DNA of 64,000 bases, from contig OMYA01000007.1 of assembly GCA_900315175.1 (NCBI GenBank), positions 124,001-188,000 on the forward strand, given 5' to 3'. Below the pieces are notes generated by a model that saw nothing but the letters and a program-made list of their open reading frames with translations, was not told the origin of the DNA and made no database searches. Positions within the stretch are counted from its first letter, which is position 1. Each line of letters starts with the position of its first letter. The position numbers were made by a program, and so were the translations under genes. This DNA comes from an uncultured Bacteroidales bacterium (GTDB lineage Bacteria; Bacteroidota; Bacteroidia; Bacteroidales; F082). Positions 16,864 through 26,987 of the stretch are shown here, piece after piece.

Positions 16864-19071
16864 ATGGATAAAGTAACATTATTACCATACGAAAGTATTT
16901 ACGAGAACTTCATCAATAAGAAATATCTTAAAGATGGTCGCGATGAATACTTTTTCAGAAATCAGCAGGCCAAGAAGCCGGAAAACGGCTGGCGTCATCT
17001 GCGTTCCGACGAGATAGAGCGACTGGTGAAGAACAGCAATACTGCCACCAGTTGGGACACCATCCTGGTCACTGACGATTTCGACACCAGTTTGGTGAAA
17101 AACAACCGATTTTTCGGTATGGTGCGTATCGGAGCCATCAAAAGAATCGTGCTACAGTATCACGATTTGAAGATGCCGTGCGGAATTACCGGTAGCACCA
17201 TCATTTCTTGCGACATCGGCGATTACGTGGCTATTCATGGTGTGCGATATATGGCCAACTACATTGTCGGCGACAGATGTATTCTTTTTAATATTCACGA
17301 GGTTTCATGTACCGACCACTCTAAGTTCGGCAACGGTATCATCAAAGAGGGCGAGCCTGAGGATGTGCGTGTATGGCTTGAGCTGATGAATGAGGCTGGC
17401 GGCCGCAGAGTGCTTCCTTTCGACGGGATGATCACTGCCGACGCATATCTTTGGGCAAAATACACTGATATTCAGAAGCTTCAGGACAGGCTGTTTGAGA
17501 TTACCAACAAAGAGCACGACAGCCGCAGAGGTTATTACGGAACCATCGGTGAAGGCTGTGTCATCAAGAATTCTTGGATTATCAAGGACGCGAAGATAGG
17601 ACCATGCTGTTATATCAAAGGTGCCAATAAGCTGAAAAACATCACCATCAACTCATCGGAGGAAGAGCCGACACAGATTGGCGAGGGTGTGATTTTGGTC
17701 AACGGCATCGTGGGGTTCGGTTGCCATATCTTTTATTCTGTGGTGGCGACACGTTTCGTCATCGGTGACAACTGCAACCTGAAATACGGAGCGCGAGTCA
17801 TCTATTCTATTTTGGGTGACAACTCGACCATCTCATGCTGTGAGGTGTTGAATAACCTGATATTTCCGGCACATGAGCAGCATCACAACAACTCTTTCCT
17901 CATCGCCGCTTGTGTGATGGGTCAGAGCAACATGGCTGCCGGTGCGACATTAGGTTCTAACCACAACAGCCGCGCCACCGACGGTGAAATCGTGGCGAAA
18001 CGCGGTTTCTGGCCAGGACTCTGCTCCAGCGTCAAGCACTCGTCGCAGTTCGCATCATTCACGCTGCTTTCGAAGGCAGACTATCCTAACGAGATGAACA
18101 TCAAGCTGCCTTTTGCCTTGGTAAACAACAACGTGGCGAAAGACCAGCTCGAGGTGATGCCGGCATACTGGTGGATGTATAACATGTACGCCATCGCGCG
18201 TAACACCTCGAAATATATGAAACGCGACAAACGTCTGCGTAAGATTCAAAACATTGAGTTTGAGACATTTGCGCCAGACACAATGGAAGAAGTCATCGCA
18301 GGACGCAAGCTCCTCGAGGTGTGGACAGCCAAGGCTTATCTGCGCTCGAAAGGCGAGGATCCTGAACGTGAATACTACGAGTTGCGCGAACTCGGACACA
18401 AGCTCCTCAATGGAGACAAAGCCGTGGTGAAAGGTCTCGAGGTCTTAGGTGAAGAGATGGAGAAGTCACATCGTAAAGTGGTGATACTCAAGCCTTATGA
18501 AGCTTATCACGCCTACGAAGACATGATTATCTACTATGCGGTGAAGAACCTCATCTATCACATGGAAGTTCATCCAAAGGAGACGTTCGAACAGATGTGC
18601 AAACGTCTCACCAACGTGCGTCAGCGCGAATGGATTAACTTGGGTGGCCAGCTCGTGACCGGAGACGACCTCGAGAAACTCATCGACGACATCTGCAACG
18701 GCACGCTCGACAGCTGGGACGACATCCACAAACGTTACAACGAATTATGGGAAAAGTACCGCACTGACAAGCTGTTACACAGCTATCAGGCATTGAGATT
18801 CATCTACAACAAATGTCCTTCTTTGACAAAAGAAATCTTCTCAGACGCCCTCGACAGAGGCGAGAAAGTCCTGCAATACGTGCGTGACCAGGTTTATGAG
18901 TCAAGGAAGAAAGACTACGAAAACGTTATCCGCAACTCTACATTCCGCAATCTTGAAGAGCGTGACGCTGTGAACGGAAAACTTGAAGACAACAGCTTCG
19001 TCAAACAAATCAAGAAAGAGACAGATCAGGCGTTGCAGTTCATCAAAGATGCAAGAGAATTAATCAAGTAA
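16864..19071 (+). CDS. DUF4954 family left-handed beta-helix protein
   Basis: A 735-residue cytoplasmic protein. The region about 60-420 shows hexapeptide-like repeats with Ile/Val at every sixth position (for example VIGDNCNLKYGARVIYSILGDNS), as in acyltransferases and nucleotidyltransferases with a left-handed beta-helix. GSNHNSRATDGEIVAKRGFWPG near 360 is a conserved block I associate with DUF4954. The C-terminal ~250 residues are helical and charged. It sits between rmlB and nagB in a nucleotide-sugar block, so sugar-phosphate metabolism or an acyl- or uridylyl-transfer role is plausible but unproven. The 112-nt leader upstream shows no clear feature. Confidence 0.75.
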   Translation: MDKVTLLPYESIYENFINKKYLKDGRDEYFFRNQQAKKPENGWRHLRSDEIERLVKNSNTATSWDTILVTDDFDTSLVKNNRFFGMVRIGAIKRIVLQYHDLKMPCGITGSTIISCDIGDYVAIHGVRYMANYIVGDRCILFNIHEVSCTDHSKFGNGIIKEGEPEDVRVWLELMNEAGGRRVLPFDGMITADAYLWAKYTDIQKLQDRLFEITNKEHDSRRGYYGTIGEGCVIKNSWIIKDAKIGPCCYIKGANKLKNITINSSEEEPTQIGEGVILVNGIVGFGCHIFYSVVATRFVIGDNCNLKYGARVIYSILGDNSTISCCEVLNNLIFPAHEQHHNNSFLIAACVMGQSNMAAGATLGSNHNSRATDGEIVAKRGFWPGLCSSVKHSSQFASFTLLSKADYPNEMNIKLPFALVNNNVAKDQLEVMPAYWWMYNMYAIARNTSKYMKRDKRLRKIQNIEFETFAPDTMEEVIAGRKLLEVWTAKAYLRSKGEDPEREYYELRELGHKLLNGDKAVVKGLEVLGEEMEKSHRKVVILKPYEAYHAYEDMIIYYAVKNLIYHMEVHPKETFEQMCKRLTNVRQREWINLGGQLVTGDDLEKLIDDICNGTLDSWDDIHKRYNELWEKYRTDKLLHSYQALRFIYNKCPSLTKEIFSDALDRGEKVLQYVRDQVYESRKKDYENVIRNSTFRNLEERDAVNGKLEDNSFVKQIKKETDQALQFIKDARELIK

Positions 19072-19092
19072 AAACCTTAAATTTATTATATT

Positions 19093-19884
19093 ATGAGAGT
19101 TATCATTGAACCGAATTACGACAAGATGTCACAGTGGGCGGCAAATCATATCGTCTGCAGAATCAATGAGTTCAAGCCAACAGCAGAGAAACCTTTCATC
19201 CTCGGATTGCCTACAGGCTCAACACCTATTGGAACATACAAATGCCTCATCGAGGCTTACAAAGCAGGTAAGGTTTCCTTCCAGAATGTGGTGACATTCA
19301 ATATGGACGAGTATGTGAGAATTCCTGAGGACCATCCGGAGAGCTACCATTCATTCATGTGGAACAATTTCTTCAAACATATCGACATTAAGAAAGAAAA
19401 CGTGAATATCCTCAACGGCAATGCTGACGACCTTGAGGCGGAGTGCGCACGTTATGAAGCCAAGATCAAGAGCTACGGCGGCATCCATCTGTTCATGGGC
19501 GGCATCGGTCCCGACGGCCACATCGCATTCAACGAGCCGGGCTCATCGCTCACATCACGCACAAGGGTGAAATCGTTGACGACAGACACCATCATCGCCA
19601 ACTCACGTTTCTTCGAGAACGACATCAACAAGGTGCCTAAGACTGCTTTGACAGTGGGTGTCGGCACGGTGATGGACAGCGACGAGGTGATGATTCTCGC
19701 CAACGGCCACAACAAGGCACGCGCTTTGGCAGCGGCTATCGAAGGCGGCGTCTGCCATCTCTGCACCGTGAGCGCATTGCAGATGCACCCGAGAGGCATC
19801 ATCGTGTGCGACGACGCAGCGACAGACGAGCTGAAAGTCGGTACGGTGAACTATTTCAAAGACATTGAAAAAGCCAACTTATAA
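19093..19884 (+). CDS. nagB: Glucosamine-6-phosphate deaminase
   Basis: A 263-residue enzyme that converts GlcN6P to fructose-6-phosphate and ammonia. [29 protein letters not shown] (catalytic Asp), [21 protein letters not shown] (catalytic Asp/His loop) and [14 protein letters not shown] are all family hallmarks, and the length is standard. It starts 21 nt after the DUF4954 gene. Its TAA overlaps the next ATG by one base (TAATG). It controls hexosamine flux in an operon otherwise building nucleotide sugars. Confidence 0.95.
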   Translation: MRVIIEPNYDKMSQWAANHIVCRINEFKPTAEKPFILGLPTGSTPIGTYKCLIEAYKAGKVSFQNVVTFNMDEYVRIPEDHPESYHSFMWNNFFKHIDIKKENVNILNGNADDLEAECARYEAKIKSYGGIHLFMGGIGPDGHIAFNEPGSSLTSRTRVKSLTTDTIIANSRFFENDINKVPKTALTVGVGTVMDSDEVMILANGHNKARALAAAIEGGVCHLCTVSALQMHPRGIIVCDDAATDELKVGTVNYFKDIEKANL

Positions 19885-20444
19885 TGTTTTTCAAACACGA
19901 ATCGAGTTATATAGATGAAGGTGCCGTCGTGGGCGACGGCACCAAAATCTGGCATTTCTGTCATATCCAGAAAGGGGCGGTGATAGGAAAAGACTGCTCG
20001 CTGGGACAAAATGTCAACATCGGAAACAATGTAAAGATAGGTAACGGCGTTAGGATACAGAACAACGTGTCGGTGTACGAGGGCGTGGAGATTGAAGACA
20101 ACGTGTTCTGCGGTCCGAGCTGCGTATTTACCAATGTCGTGACACCACGGGCGCACTTTCCGGTGCACGGCGTTTATGCGAAGACACTGATAAAAGAAGG
20201 TGCGTCGCTCGGTGCCAACTGCACCGTCGTTTGCGGACACACCGTCGGAAAGAGCGCAATGATAGCGGCCGGAGCCGTCGTCACTAAAGACGTGAAAGAC
20301 TACGCACTGATGGCAGGAGTGCCGGCACGACAAATTGGCTGGGTTTGCGAGTGCGGAAAGAAACTGCATGACAGTTTAAAATGTGAATGCGGAAGGGAAT
20401 ACGAATTAAAAGTTGATAGTTTAGAGATGAAAGTTAAGAGTTAA
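19884..20444 (+). CDS. WbpD/WlbB-like sugar N-acetyltransferase
   Basis: A 186-residue hexapeptide-repeat acyltransferase. [21 protein letters not shown] at the N-terminus and [20 protein letters not shown] are typical of UDP-2-acetamido-3-amino-2,3-dideoxyglucuronate N-acetyltransferases. A C-terminal CECG...CECG pair could bind a metal. The gene is coupled to nagB by a one-base overlap and followed by a WbpB-like dehydrogenase. The last codons (SLEMKVKS and stop) are read from a heptamer array that continues past the stop, so the 3' end has been reshaped by repeats. Confidence 0.85.
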   Translation: MFFKHESSYIDEGAVVGDGTKIWHFCHIQKGAVIGKDCSLGQNVNIGNNVKIGNGVRIQNNVSVYEGVEIEDNVFCGPSCVFTNVVTPRAHFPVHGVYAKTLIKEGASLGANCTVVCGHTVGKSAMIAAGAVVTKDVKDYALMAGVPARQIGWVCECGKKLHDSLKCECGREYELKVDSLEMKVKS

Positions 20445-20459
20445 GAGTTAAGAGTTTTT
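20404..20459 (+). repeat. Degenerate heptamer array AGTTAAG across a 3' gene end
   Basis: From 20404, seven-nt units run AATTAAA, AGTTGAT, AGTTTAG, AGATGAA, then AGTTAAG three times, then AGTTTTT. The stop of the acetyltransferase gene (20442-20444) lies inside the array, so about 13 codons and the stop are repeat-derived. Confidence 0.8.
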
Positions 20460-20516
20460 TGATTTTTTAATAGATTTTTTAAAGATTTATCGCCAAATGC
20501 GATTAAAAATAAAAAT

Positions 20517-21485
20517 ATGAAGAACTTTGCGATTATCGGAGTTGGGGGATATATTGCGCCAAGACATCTGAAGGCCATAAAAGACACGGGAAACAACATG
20601 GTTTCGGCCTACGACAAGAGCGACTCCGTGGGCATCATGGACAGCTATTTCCCAAATGCGGCGTTTTTTACAGAACAGGAGCTTTTCGACAGACATAACA
20701 CACGTCTCATTGAACGTGGTACAAATATAGATTTCGTGACGGTCTGCACGCCAAACTACCTGCACGACGCGCACACCAGGTATGGATTAAGACTTGGTGC
20801 CGACGTCATCTGCGAGAAGCCGGTGGTGCTGAACCCTTGGAACATCGACGCTTTGGAAAAGGTGGAACAGGCTACCGGACATAAGGCCTATACTATACTT
20901 CAACTTCGTTTGCATGACTCGATAGTTGCACTGAAGAAGAAAATCGACGAAGGACCGAAAGACAAGGTCTACGACGTCGACCTGACATACATAACTGCAA
21001 GAGGCAACTGGTATTACACCTCGTGGAAAGGCAACGAGAACAAGAGCGGCGGCATCGCCACCAACATCGGAATACATTTCTACGACATGCTTTCGTGGAT
21101 CTTCGGTCCGGTGACGAAAAACGTGGTGCATGTGTCGACACACGACCGCGTGGCGGGATATCTGGAGATGCCAAAGGCAAGAGTGCGTTACTTCTTGAGT
21201 ATCAACGCAGACACATTGCCTGCCAACGCCGTCCAAGGAGAGAAAAAGACATATCGCACCATCATGATCGACGGCTCGGAGTTCGAGTTCAGCGCAGGAT
21301 TCACCGAACTGCACACCAAGAGCTACGAAAAGATTCTTTCAGGTGAAGGATTCAGGATTTCTGAAGCCAGAAACTGCATCGAGATAGTATACGAGATTAG
21401 AAACGCGAAGCCGATAGGACTGGTCGGTGACTACCACCCGCTGGCGAAATTAGCATTAAGTGAGCATCCTTTCGGATGGAGATAA
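20517..21485 (+). CDS. WbpB/WlbA-like UDP-sugar 3-dehydrogenase (Gfo/Idh/MocA)
   Basis: A 322-residue oxidoreductase. IIGVGGYIAPRHLKAIKDTG is the Rossmann start of the WbpB/WlbA group. FVTVCTPNYLHDAHTRYGLR and the catalytic-lysine motif CEKPVVLNPWNIDALE follow. The expected reaction is NAD-dependent 3-oxidation of UDP-GlcNAcA, the step before transamination and WbpD-type acetylation. The matching aminotransferase (WbpE) and the 6-dehydrogenase (WbpA) are not in this window. The gene ends one base before galE. Confidence 0.88.
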   Translation: MKNFAIIGVGGYIAPRHLKAIKDTGNNMVSAYDKSDSVGIMDSYFPNAAFFTEQELFDRHNTRLIERGTNIDFVTVCTPNYLHDAHTRYGLRLGADVICEKPVVLNPWNIDALEKVEQATGHKAYTILQLRLHDSIVALKKKIDEGPKDKVYDVDLTYITARGNWYYTSWKGNENKSGGIATNIGIHFYDMLSWIFGPVTKNVVHVSTHDRVAGYLEMPKARVRYFLSINADTLPANAVQGEKKTYRTIMIDGSEFEFSAGFTELHTKSYEKILSGEGFRISEARNCIEIVYEIRNAKPIGLVGDYHPLAKLALSEHPFGWR

Positions 21486-21486
21486 T

Positions 21487-22536
21487 ATGAAGATATTAGT
21501 CACAGGTGGTACTGGGTTTATCGGTTCCCACACAACAGTAGAATTACAGCAGCAGGGTTACGATGTGATTATCGTCGATGCCTTGTTTAACTCGAGAATA
21601 GAGGCACTCGACGCTATTGCATCTATCACAGGAAAGAAGCCGGCGTTCGAGCAGTTTGACCTTGCTGACAGGGCAAAAGTCGACGATTTCTTCCGTCGTC
21701 ATCAAGATATAAAAGGTGTGATACATTTTGCGGCGCATAAAGCCGTAGGCGAATCGGTGGAACAGCCGTTGAAATATTATCGCAACAATCTCGACTCACT
21801 GATGAACATCCTTGAGTCGATGAACAAATACGGCGTGGAGAACTTTGTCTTCTCGTCGTCGTGCACCGTTTACGGTGAGCCAGACCCGGAGAATCTGCCT
21901 ATTTCGGAGAAAGCACCCATCAAGAAGGCTGAATGTCCTTACGGCAACACCAAACAGATTGCCGAAGAGATAATGCAAGACTGCATCGCCGCATATAAAG
22001 GATTGAACGCCATAGCATTACGTTATTTCAACCCTGTTGGTGCACATGAGAGCGCGAGACTCGGCGAGTTGCCGTTCGGAGTGCCTGCAAACCTAATGCC
22101 TTACGTCACGCAGACTGCATACGGCATACGTCCGTTCCTGAGAGTCTTCGGCAACGACTACGACACGCCTGATGGAACACCAATCCGCGACTACATCCAC
22201 ATCATGGATCTGGCGAAAGCCCATGTGAAAGGCGTCGAACGCATGATTCAAAACAAAATGAAGTCACGCTTCGAGGTATTCAACGTGGGAACAGGCACTG
22301 GATATTCGGTTTTGGACATCATAAAATCGTTTGAGAGAAGCACAGGCGTGAAGCTGAAATACGAATTTGCTGAGAGAAGAGCCGGCGACATCGTGAAAAT
22401 CTGGGCTGACCCCACATATACCAACAAGGAGTTAGGCTGGAAAGCGGAGCGCACCCTCGACGACATGACACGCAGCGCCTGGGAATGGGAGAAAGCTTAC
22501 CGCGAAGGCAAGACCTGCTTCAAACTCGACAGATAA
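21487..22536 (+). CDS. galE: UDP-glucose 4-epimerase
   Basis: A 349-residue extended SDR that interconverts UDP-glucose and UDP-galactose (or the GlcNAc/GalNAc pair). ILVTGGTGFIGSHTTVELQQ opens the protein. HFAAHKAVGESV, SSSCTVYGEP and YGNTKQIAEEI (catalytic Tyr/Lys) follow, then PVGAHESARLGELP, a GalE signature. The start at 21487 follows the wbpB-like stop directly. It converges with fcl, whose stop is one base away. Confidence 0.95.
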   Translation: MKILVTGGTGFIGSHTTVELQQQGYDVIIVDALFNSRIEALDAIASITGKKPAFEQFDLADRAKVDDFFRRHQDIKGVIHFAAHKAVGESVEQPLKYYRNNLDSLMNILESMNKYGVENFVFSSSCTVYGEPDPENLPISEKAPIKKAECPYGNTKQIAEEIMQDCIAAYKGLNAIALRYFNPVGAHESARLGELPFGVPANLMPYVTQTAYGIRPFLRVFGNDYDTPDGTPIRDYIHIMDLAKAHVKGVERMIQNKMKSRFEVFNVGTGTGYSVLDIIKSFERSTGVKLKYEFAERRAGDIVKIWADPTYTNKELGWKAERTLDDMTRSAWEWEKAYREGKTCFKLDR

Positions 22537-22537
22537 C

Positions 22538-23650
22538 TTAGCTGATACTCTCACGATACCAATCGAAGAGCTTCTGTACACCGTCTTCAATCTCGACCTT
22601 ATGATGCCAGCCGAGGCTATGTAACTTGCTGACGTCTATAAGTTTACGCATTGTGCCGTCAGGTTTGGAGGCATCGAAAACTATTTCGCCCGTGAAGCCG
22701 ACAGTCTTTACTATGAGCTGTGACAACTCTCTGATTGTCAGCTCCTTACCAGTTCCGACATTTATATGGCAGTTTCTTATCTCACCAAGTGAAGGGATCG
22801 CGGCACCATTGTTGCTGTAGACCTCTTTTCCGATGACATCTTTGAAATCGACGTTGAGAAGCACGTGCACAGAGGCGTCAGCCATGTCTTCGCTCCACAG
22901 GAACTCACGCAGCGGCTTACCTGTGCCCCACAAAGTCACTTTATTGGTCTCTATGCCATATTTTGCCAATATCTTTCTTATTTCAGCCTCATTTGAGCTT
23001 CCGTTGACACCTTCAACCGGGCGTTTGTCCATATCGTTGCGTATTGCCTCCCAGTTGTTGTCGTTAAGCAGTTTGGCGAGGTAAATTTTCCGCATCATAG
23101 CGGGCATGACGTGTGAGTTTTCGAGATGGAAGTTATCGTTCGGGCCATAGAGATTAGTGGGCATCACGGCGATATAGTTGGTGCCGTACTGTAGGTTATA
23201 GCTCTCGCACATCTTCAGCCCGGCGATTTTGGCGATGGCGTATTCTTCGTTGGTATATTCCAGCGGACTTGTCAGAAGAGCGTCTTCGCTCATCGGTTGC
23301 GGAGCGTTTTTCGGATAAATACATGTCGAGCCCAAGAAAAGCAGTTTCTCCACATTATGGCGGAAGCTCTCGCCAATGACGTTGCACTGGATGAGCATGT
23401 TCAGCATTATGAAATCGGCGCGGTAGAGTGAGTTTGCCATGATGCCGCCCACATGAGCCGCTGCGAGCACCACCGCATCAGGCTGTTCCTTGTCAAAGAA
23501 CTCCTTGACAGCCAATTGGTTGGTTAGGTCAAGCTCAGAATGAGTGCGGCCCACAAGATTATCATATCCTCTTGATTTCAGATTGTTCCAGATTGCCGAG
23601 CCTACCAGCCCACGGTGTCCTGCCACGAAAATTTTCGAGTCCTTATTCAT
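22538..23650 (-). CDS. fcl: GDP-L-fucose synthase
   Basis: A 370-residue SDR that makes GDP-L-fucose from GDP-4-keto-6-deoxymannose. [54 protein letters not shown], the [15 protein letters not shown] catalytic Tyr-Lys region and [17 protein letters not shown] are diagnostic. It is longer than the E. coli enzyme because of an insert around [20 protein letters not shown], usual in Bacteroidales. GDP-mannose dehydratase (gmd) is not in the window. The mannose-1-phosphate guanylyltransferase is the divergent neighbour. Confidence 0.93.
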   Translation of the reverse strand: MNKDSKIFVAGHRGLVGSAIWNNLKSRGYDNLVGRTHSELDLTNQLAVKEFFDKEQPDAVVLAAAHVGGIMANSLYRADFIMLNMLIQCNVIGESFRHNVEKLLFLGSTCIYPKNAPQPMSEDALLTSPLEYTNEEYAIAKIAGLKMCESYNLQYGTNYIAVMPTNLYGPNDNFHLENSHVMPAMMRKIYLAKLLNDNNWEAIRNDMDKRPVEGVNGSSNEAEIRKILAKYGIETNKVTLWGTGKPLREFLWSEDMADASVHVLLNVDFKDVIGKEVYSNNGAAIPSLGEIRNCHINVGTGKELTIRELSQLIVKTVGFTGEIVFDASKPDGTMRKLIDVSKLHSLGWHHKVEIEDGVQKLFDWYRESIS

Positions 23651-23730
23651 CCGATTTTGTTATTTTCCATTTATTTTTTGCAAAATTAAAAAATTATCAA
23701 TTACGATGTTATAAATTGAAAATAATTCCA

Positions 23731-23738
23731 TACTTTTG
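23731..23738 (+). promoter_or_regulatory. -7 box for manC
   Basis: TACTTTTG followed by CA, 34 nt before the guanylyltransferase ATG, in the fcl/manC divergent gap. Confidence 0.6.
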
Positions 23739-23772
23739 CAAAAGTATATTGGATAAGTAGCATTGTTTGAAA

Positions 23773-24819
23773 ATGAATAATAATCACCTTATTATAATGG
23801 CAGGCGGCGTCGGCTCGCGTTTCTGGCCTATGTCGATTCCTGAAAAACCTAAACAGTTCATCGATGTGATGGGCATTGGCAAGACCATGATTCAGCTCAC
23901 TGTTGAACGTTTTGCAGGCATCATCGCCCCTGACCATGTGTGGATTGTGACATCGAAAAAATACAAGGACATTGTGAAGGAGCAGCTTCCTGAAGTGCCT
24001 GAGACACAGATACTTATGGAGCCTATCATGCGCAACACGGCGCCTTGCATCGAGTATGTGAGCCGTAAGATTTATGCCAAATATCCTGACGCGAACCTCG
24101 TGTTCTCCCCTGCCGACCATCTCGTGCTCGACGTGCCGCATTTCCAGGAAGTTATTAAGGAATCGCTTGAATATACTAAGAACAACGATGTCATCGTGAC
24201 GCTCGGAATGATGCCGACACGTCCGGAGACAGGCTACGGCTACATCAAATCGCTTGACGCAAATTCGAAGGAAAACATCCAGAAAGTGGAGGCTTTCAAG
24301 GAGAAGCCGAACCTCGAGACAGCCAAGAAATACCTAGCCGACGGCGGTTATTACTGGAACGCTGGAATCTTCATCTGGAACGTGAAGATGGTTGTGAACA
24401 CCATCGCGAAACTCGTGCCGGATTTGGCAAAAGTATTCGACAAAATAGAGCCACATTTTTATAAAAACGACGAACAAGCTGTCATCGACGAGCTCTTCCC
24501 GACTTGTCCAAACATCAGCATTGACTATGCGGTGATGGAGAAATCGCAGGATGTGTTTGTGTATCCTGCAAGCTTCGGATGGAGCGACATCGGGACTTGG
24601 GGCAGCCTTTACACCCATATCCCATACGACGAGAAAAAGAACGCCGTCATCGGTGAAAACATCCGGATGGTCGACAGCGAAGACTGCATAGTGCGCTCCT
24701 ACGGGAAAAAGAAAGTCATAGTGCAAGGTCTTGATAATTATATAGTTGTGGACGACAACGACTGTCTCCTCATCTGCAAGATGCAAGACGAACAGCTCAT
24801 CAAAGAGTGGCAAAAATAG
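23773..24819 (+). CDS. manC: Mannose-1-phosphate guanylyltransferase
   Basis: A 348-residue nucleotidyltransferase making GDP-mannose. HLIIMAGGVGSRFWPMSIPEKPKQF is the pyrophosphorylase signature. MEPIMRNTAPCIEY, PADHLVLDVPHF and FKEKPNLETAKKYL follow, and YYWNAGIFIW marks the sugar site. It lacks the C-terminal phosphomannose isomerase domain of bifunctional ManC. The start ATG is 23773; a TTG two codons upstream is also possible. With fcl it supplies the GDP-sugar branch. The next gene starts 24 nt downstream. Confidence 0.93.
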   Translation: MNNNHLIIMAGGVGSRFWPMSIPEKPKQFIDVMGIGKTMIQLTVERFAGIIAPDHVWIVTSKKYKDIVKEQLPEVPETQILMEPIMRNTAPCIEYVSRKIYAKYPDANLVFSPADHLVLDVPHFQEVIKESLEYTKNNDVIVTLGMMPTRPETGYGYIKSLDANSKENIQKVEAFKEKPNLETAKKYLADGGYYWNAGIFIWNVKMVVNTIAKLVPDLAKVFDKIEPHFYKNDEQAVIDELFPTCPNISIDYAVMEKSQDVFVYPASFGWSDIGTWGSLYTHIPYDEKKNAVIGENIRMVDSEDCIVRSYGKKKVIVQGLDNYIVVDDNDCLLICKMQDEQLIKEWQK

Positions 24820-24843
24820 TTTTTTAAACGAAAATAACATATT

Positions 24844-26775
24844 ATGAAGATATTATTGATGAAAATTGCCAGATTGTTTTTCGGGAAAAGAAACACTGGC
24901 TCATTATCAAGAATTTATGTGCTATTATTTGACATATTTGTAGTATTAAGTGCAATAATATTTGTGCCTTTGATTGGTTATTATCCGAACTACAACAAAG
25001 CGAACATACTGTTGTTTTTCGTACAATCGACTTCTGTCCTGCTGTTTTTCATCATAGGATTTTTAGTGACAGGATCATACAAAGGACTTGTCAGATACAC
25101 TGGTTTTAAAGACATTGAGCGAATTTTAAAGACGACAGTCGGAGTGTTTATAGCATTATGTATTTGCAAGTATTTTATAAACAATATCGAAGGATTGCGT
25201 TTTTTAAACATGTTTTTCCTCAATTATCTTTCAATTTTGTTGACATGTTTTGTGGTTTTGGGGTTCATGATCTTCGGACGACTTGTTATCCGTCGTATTT
25301 ACAATGAATATCTGCGTCCACAGCCGAATAAAATCAATGCTGTCATTTATGGTGCCGGTGATGCCGGTCCTATAACGCAAAGTGCTTTGTATCAAGACAC
25401 TTCCACCCAATACAGTGTTGTTTCTTTTGTCGATGACTCTCCGAATAAAATCGGGAAATCAATAAATGGGGTGCGTATTCGCAAGCCTGAGGCTGTATTT
25501 AACAAAGAATTCATCAAGAAGAACGGGGTCAATTTAATCATTTTGGCGATGCCGAGTTTGACGATTGATAGACGTAACGAGATTGTTAACGGATTGCTCG
25601 ACCTCGGTGTCACGGTGAAAGCGGTGCCTCATGTCGATAGATTTATCAATGGTGACCAATTGAATTTCAATCAGATAGAAGAGATTAAGATTGAAGATTT
25701 GCTTGAGAGGGAGCCTATTGTTTTGGGTAAGGAGAACGTGAAGCATGAGCTTGAGGGCAAGGTTGTGATGGTGACTGGCGCTGCGGGTTCTATCGGCAGT
25801 GAGATATGCCGCCAGGTGTTGCAGAACAATCCTAAGTGTTTGATAATGTTTGACCAAGCAGAGTCGCCGATGTATGATTTGCAGTTTGAGTTGAACAATG
25901 AAGAGCCTTTCAAACACATTGCCGTCCCGAAGGAGTTCGTTGTCGGTAACGTGAAGGATATCAATAAGATGACTGAGGTGTTTGAGAAATATCAGCCGCA
26001 GATCATATATCATGCTGCGGCATACAAACACGTTCCGTTGATGGAGAGTTTCCCATACGAGGCGGTGTTCGTCAACGTGCTTGGAACGAAGATTGTGGCG
26101 GATTTGGCGATAAAATATGGCGTTGAGAAGTTTGTGATGATATCCACCGACAAGGCTGTCAACCCTACCAACGTGATGGGAGCCACCAAACGCATCGCGG
26201 AGATTTACACTCAGAGCCGCAACAGCAGCACAAAGTTTGTGACCACACGTTTTGGCAACGTTTTAGGCTCAAACGGTTCGGTTATCCCGTTGTTTAAGAA
26301 GCAGTTGGCGCATGGCGGGCCGCTCACCGTCACCGACAGGAACATCATCCGTTTCTTCATGACGATTCCGGAGGCCTGCAGCCTGGTGTTGGAGGCTGGC
26401 GCCATCGGTGATGACGACGACATCTTCGTGTTCGACATGGGCAAGCCTGTCAAGATTTACGACCTGGCGAGCAAGATGATAAAGCTGTCGCATATGCCTG
26501 ACGTTCAGATTGAAATCACAGGTTTGAGACCCGGCGAGAAGCTGTATGAGGAGTTGCTTGCGACAAAGGAAAACACCATCCCTACCGAGCATCCGAAGAT
26601 TATGCGCGCCAGAGTGCGTGAATACACCAGGGAAGAGGTGGATAACGAGATTAGCAAGCTGTTGGAGATACTCCCGACGTGCAACGACTTCGACATCGTG
26701 AAGCAGATGAAGGTGATAGTGCCGGAATTTAAGTCAAATAATTCTGTTTATCAGATTCTTGACAGAAAGATTTAG
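24844..26775 (+). CDS. WbpM/CapD-type membrane nucleotide-sugar 4,6-dehydratase
   Basis: A 643-residue protein: four N-terminal transmembrane helices (about 20-140), a first Rossmann domain (AVIYGAGDAG near 165), then the SDR dehydratase domain from about 300 (VVMVTGAAGSIGSEICRQ). STDKAVNPTNVMGATKRIAE carries Ser and Met-x-x-x-Lys where most SDRs have Tyr-x-x-x-Lys, as in WbpM. This class makes UDP-4-keto-6-deoxy-GlcNAc, the precursor of QuiNAc, FucNAc or bacillosamine. RPGEKLYEELL is also typical. It closes the nucleotide-sugar block. Confidence 0.93.
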   Translation: MKILLMKIARLFFGKRNTGSLSRIYVLLFDIFVVLSAIIFVPLIGYYPNYNKANILLFFVQSTSVLLFFIIGFLVTGSYKGLVRYTGFKDIERILKTTVGVFIALCICKYFINNIEGLRFLNMFFLNYLSILLTCFVVLGFMIFGRLVIRRIYNEYLRPQPNKINAVIYGAGDAGPITQSALYQDTSTQYSVVSFVDDSPNKIGKSINGVRIRKPEAVFNKEFIKKNGVNLIILAMPSLTIDRRNEIVNGLLDLGVTVKAVPHVDRFINGDQLNFNQIEEIKIEDLLEREPIVLGKENVKHELEGKVVMVTGAAGSIGSEICRQVLQNNPKCLIMFDQAESPMYDLQFELNNEEPFKHIAVPKEFVVGNVKDINKMTEVFEKYQPQIIYHAAAYKHVPLMESFPYEAVFVNVLGTKIVADLAIKYGVEKFVMISTDKAVNPTNVMGATKRIAEIYTQSRNSSTKFVTTRFGNVLGSNGSVIPLFKKQLAHGGPLTVTDRNIIRFFMTIPEACSLVLEAGAIGDDDDIFVFDMGKPVKIYDLASKMIKLSHMPDVQIEITGLRPGEKLYEELLATKENTIPTEHPKIMRARVREYTREEVDNEISKLLEILPTCNDFDIVKQMKVIVPEFKSNNSVYQILDRKI

Positions 26776-26848
<73 letters not shown>

Positions 26849-26955
26849 GTGTTTGAGGCTGCAAAATTACAAAATTTTTATATTCGAACAATAGAAAAGT
26901 AAAAAATTATAGTTAATCAGTTGCTCAATCAGTCAGTTACAAATCATGACAACTG

Positions 26956-26979
26956 GTTAACTGATTAACTGATTAACTT
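26956..26979. repeat. Octamer array (A/G)TTAACTG x3
   Basis: GTTAACTG, ATTAACTG and ATTAACTT end 8 nt before the GTG start at 26988. About 40 nt upstream the complement GTTAATCAG occurs, so the leader can fold back. It resembles the period-8 array at 3191-3238. Confidence 0.7.
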
Positions 26980-26987
26980 AGAGAAAA

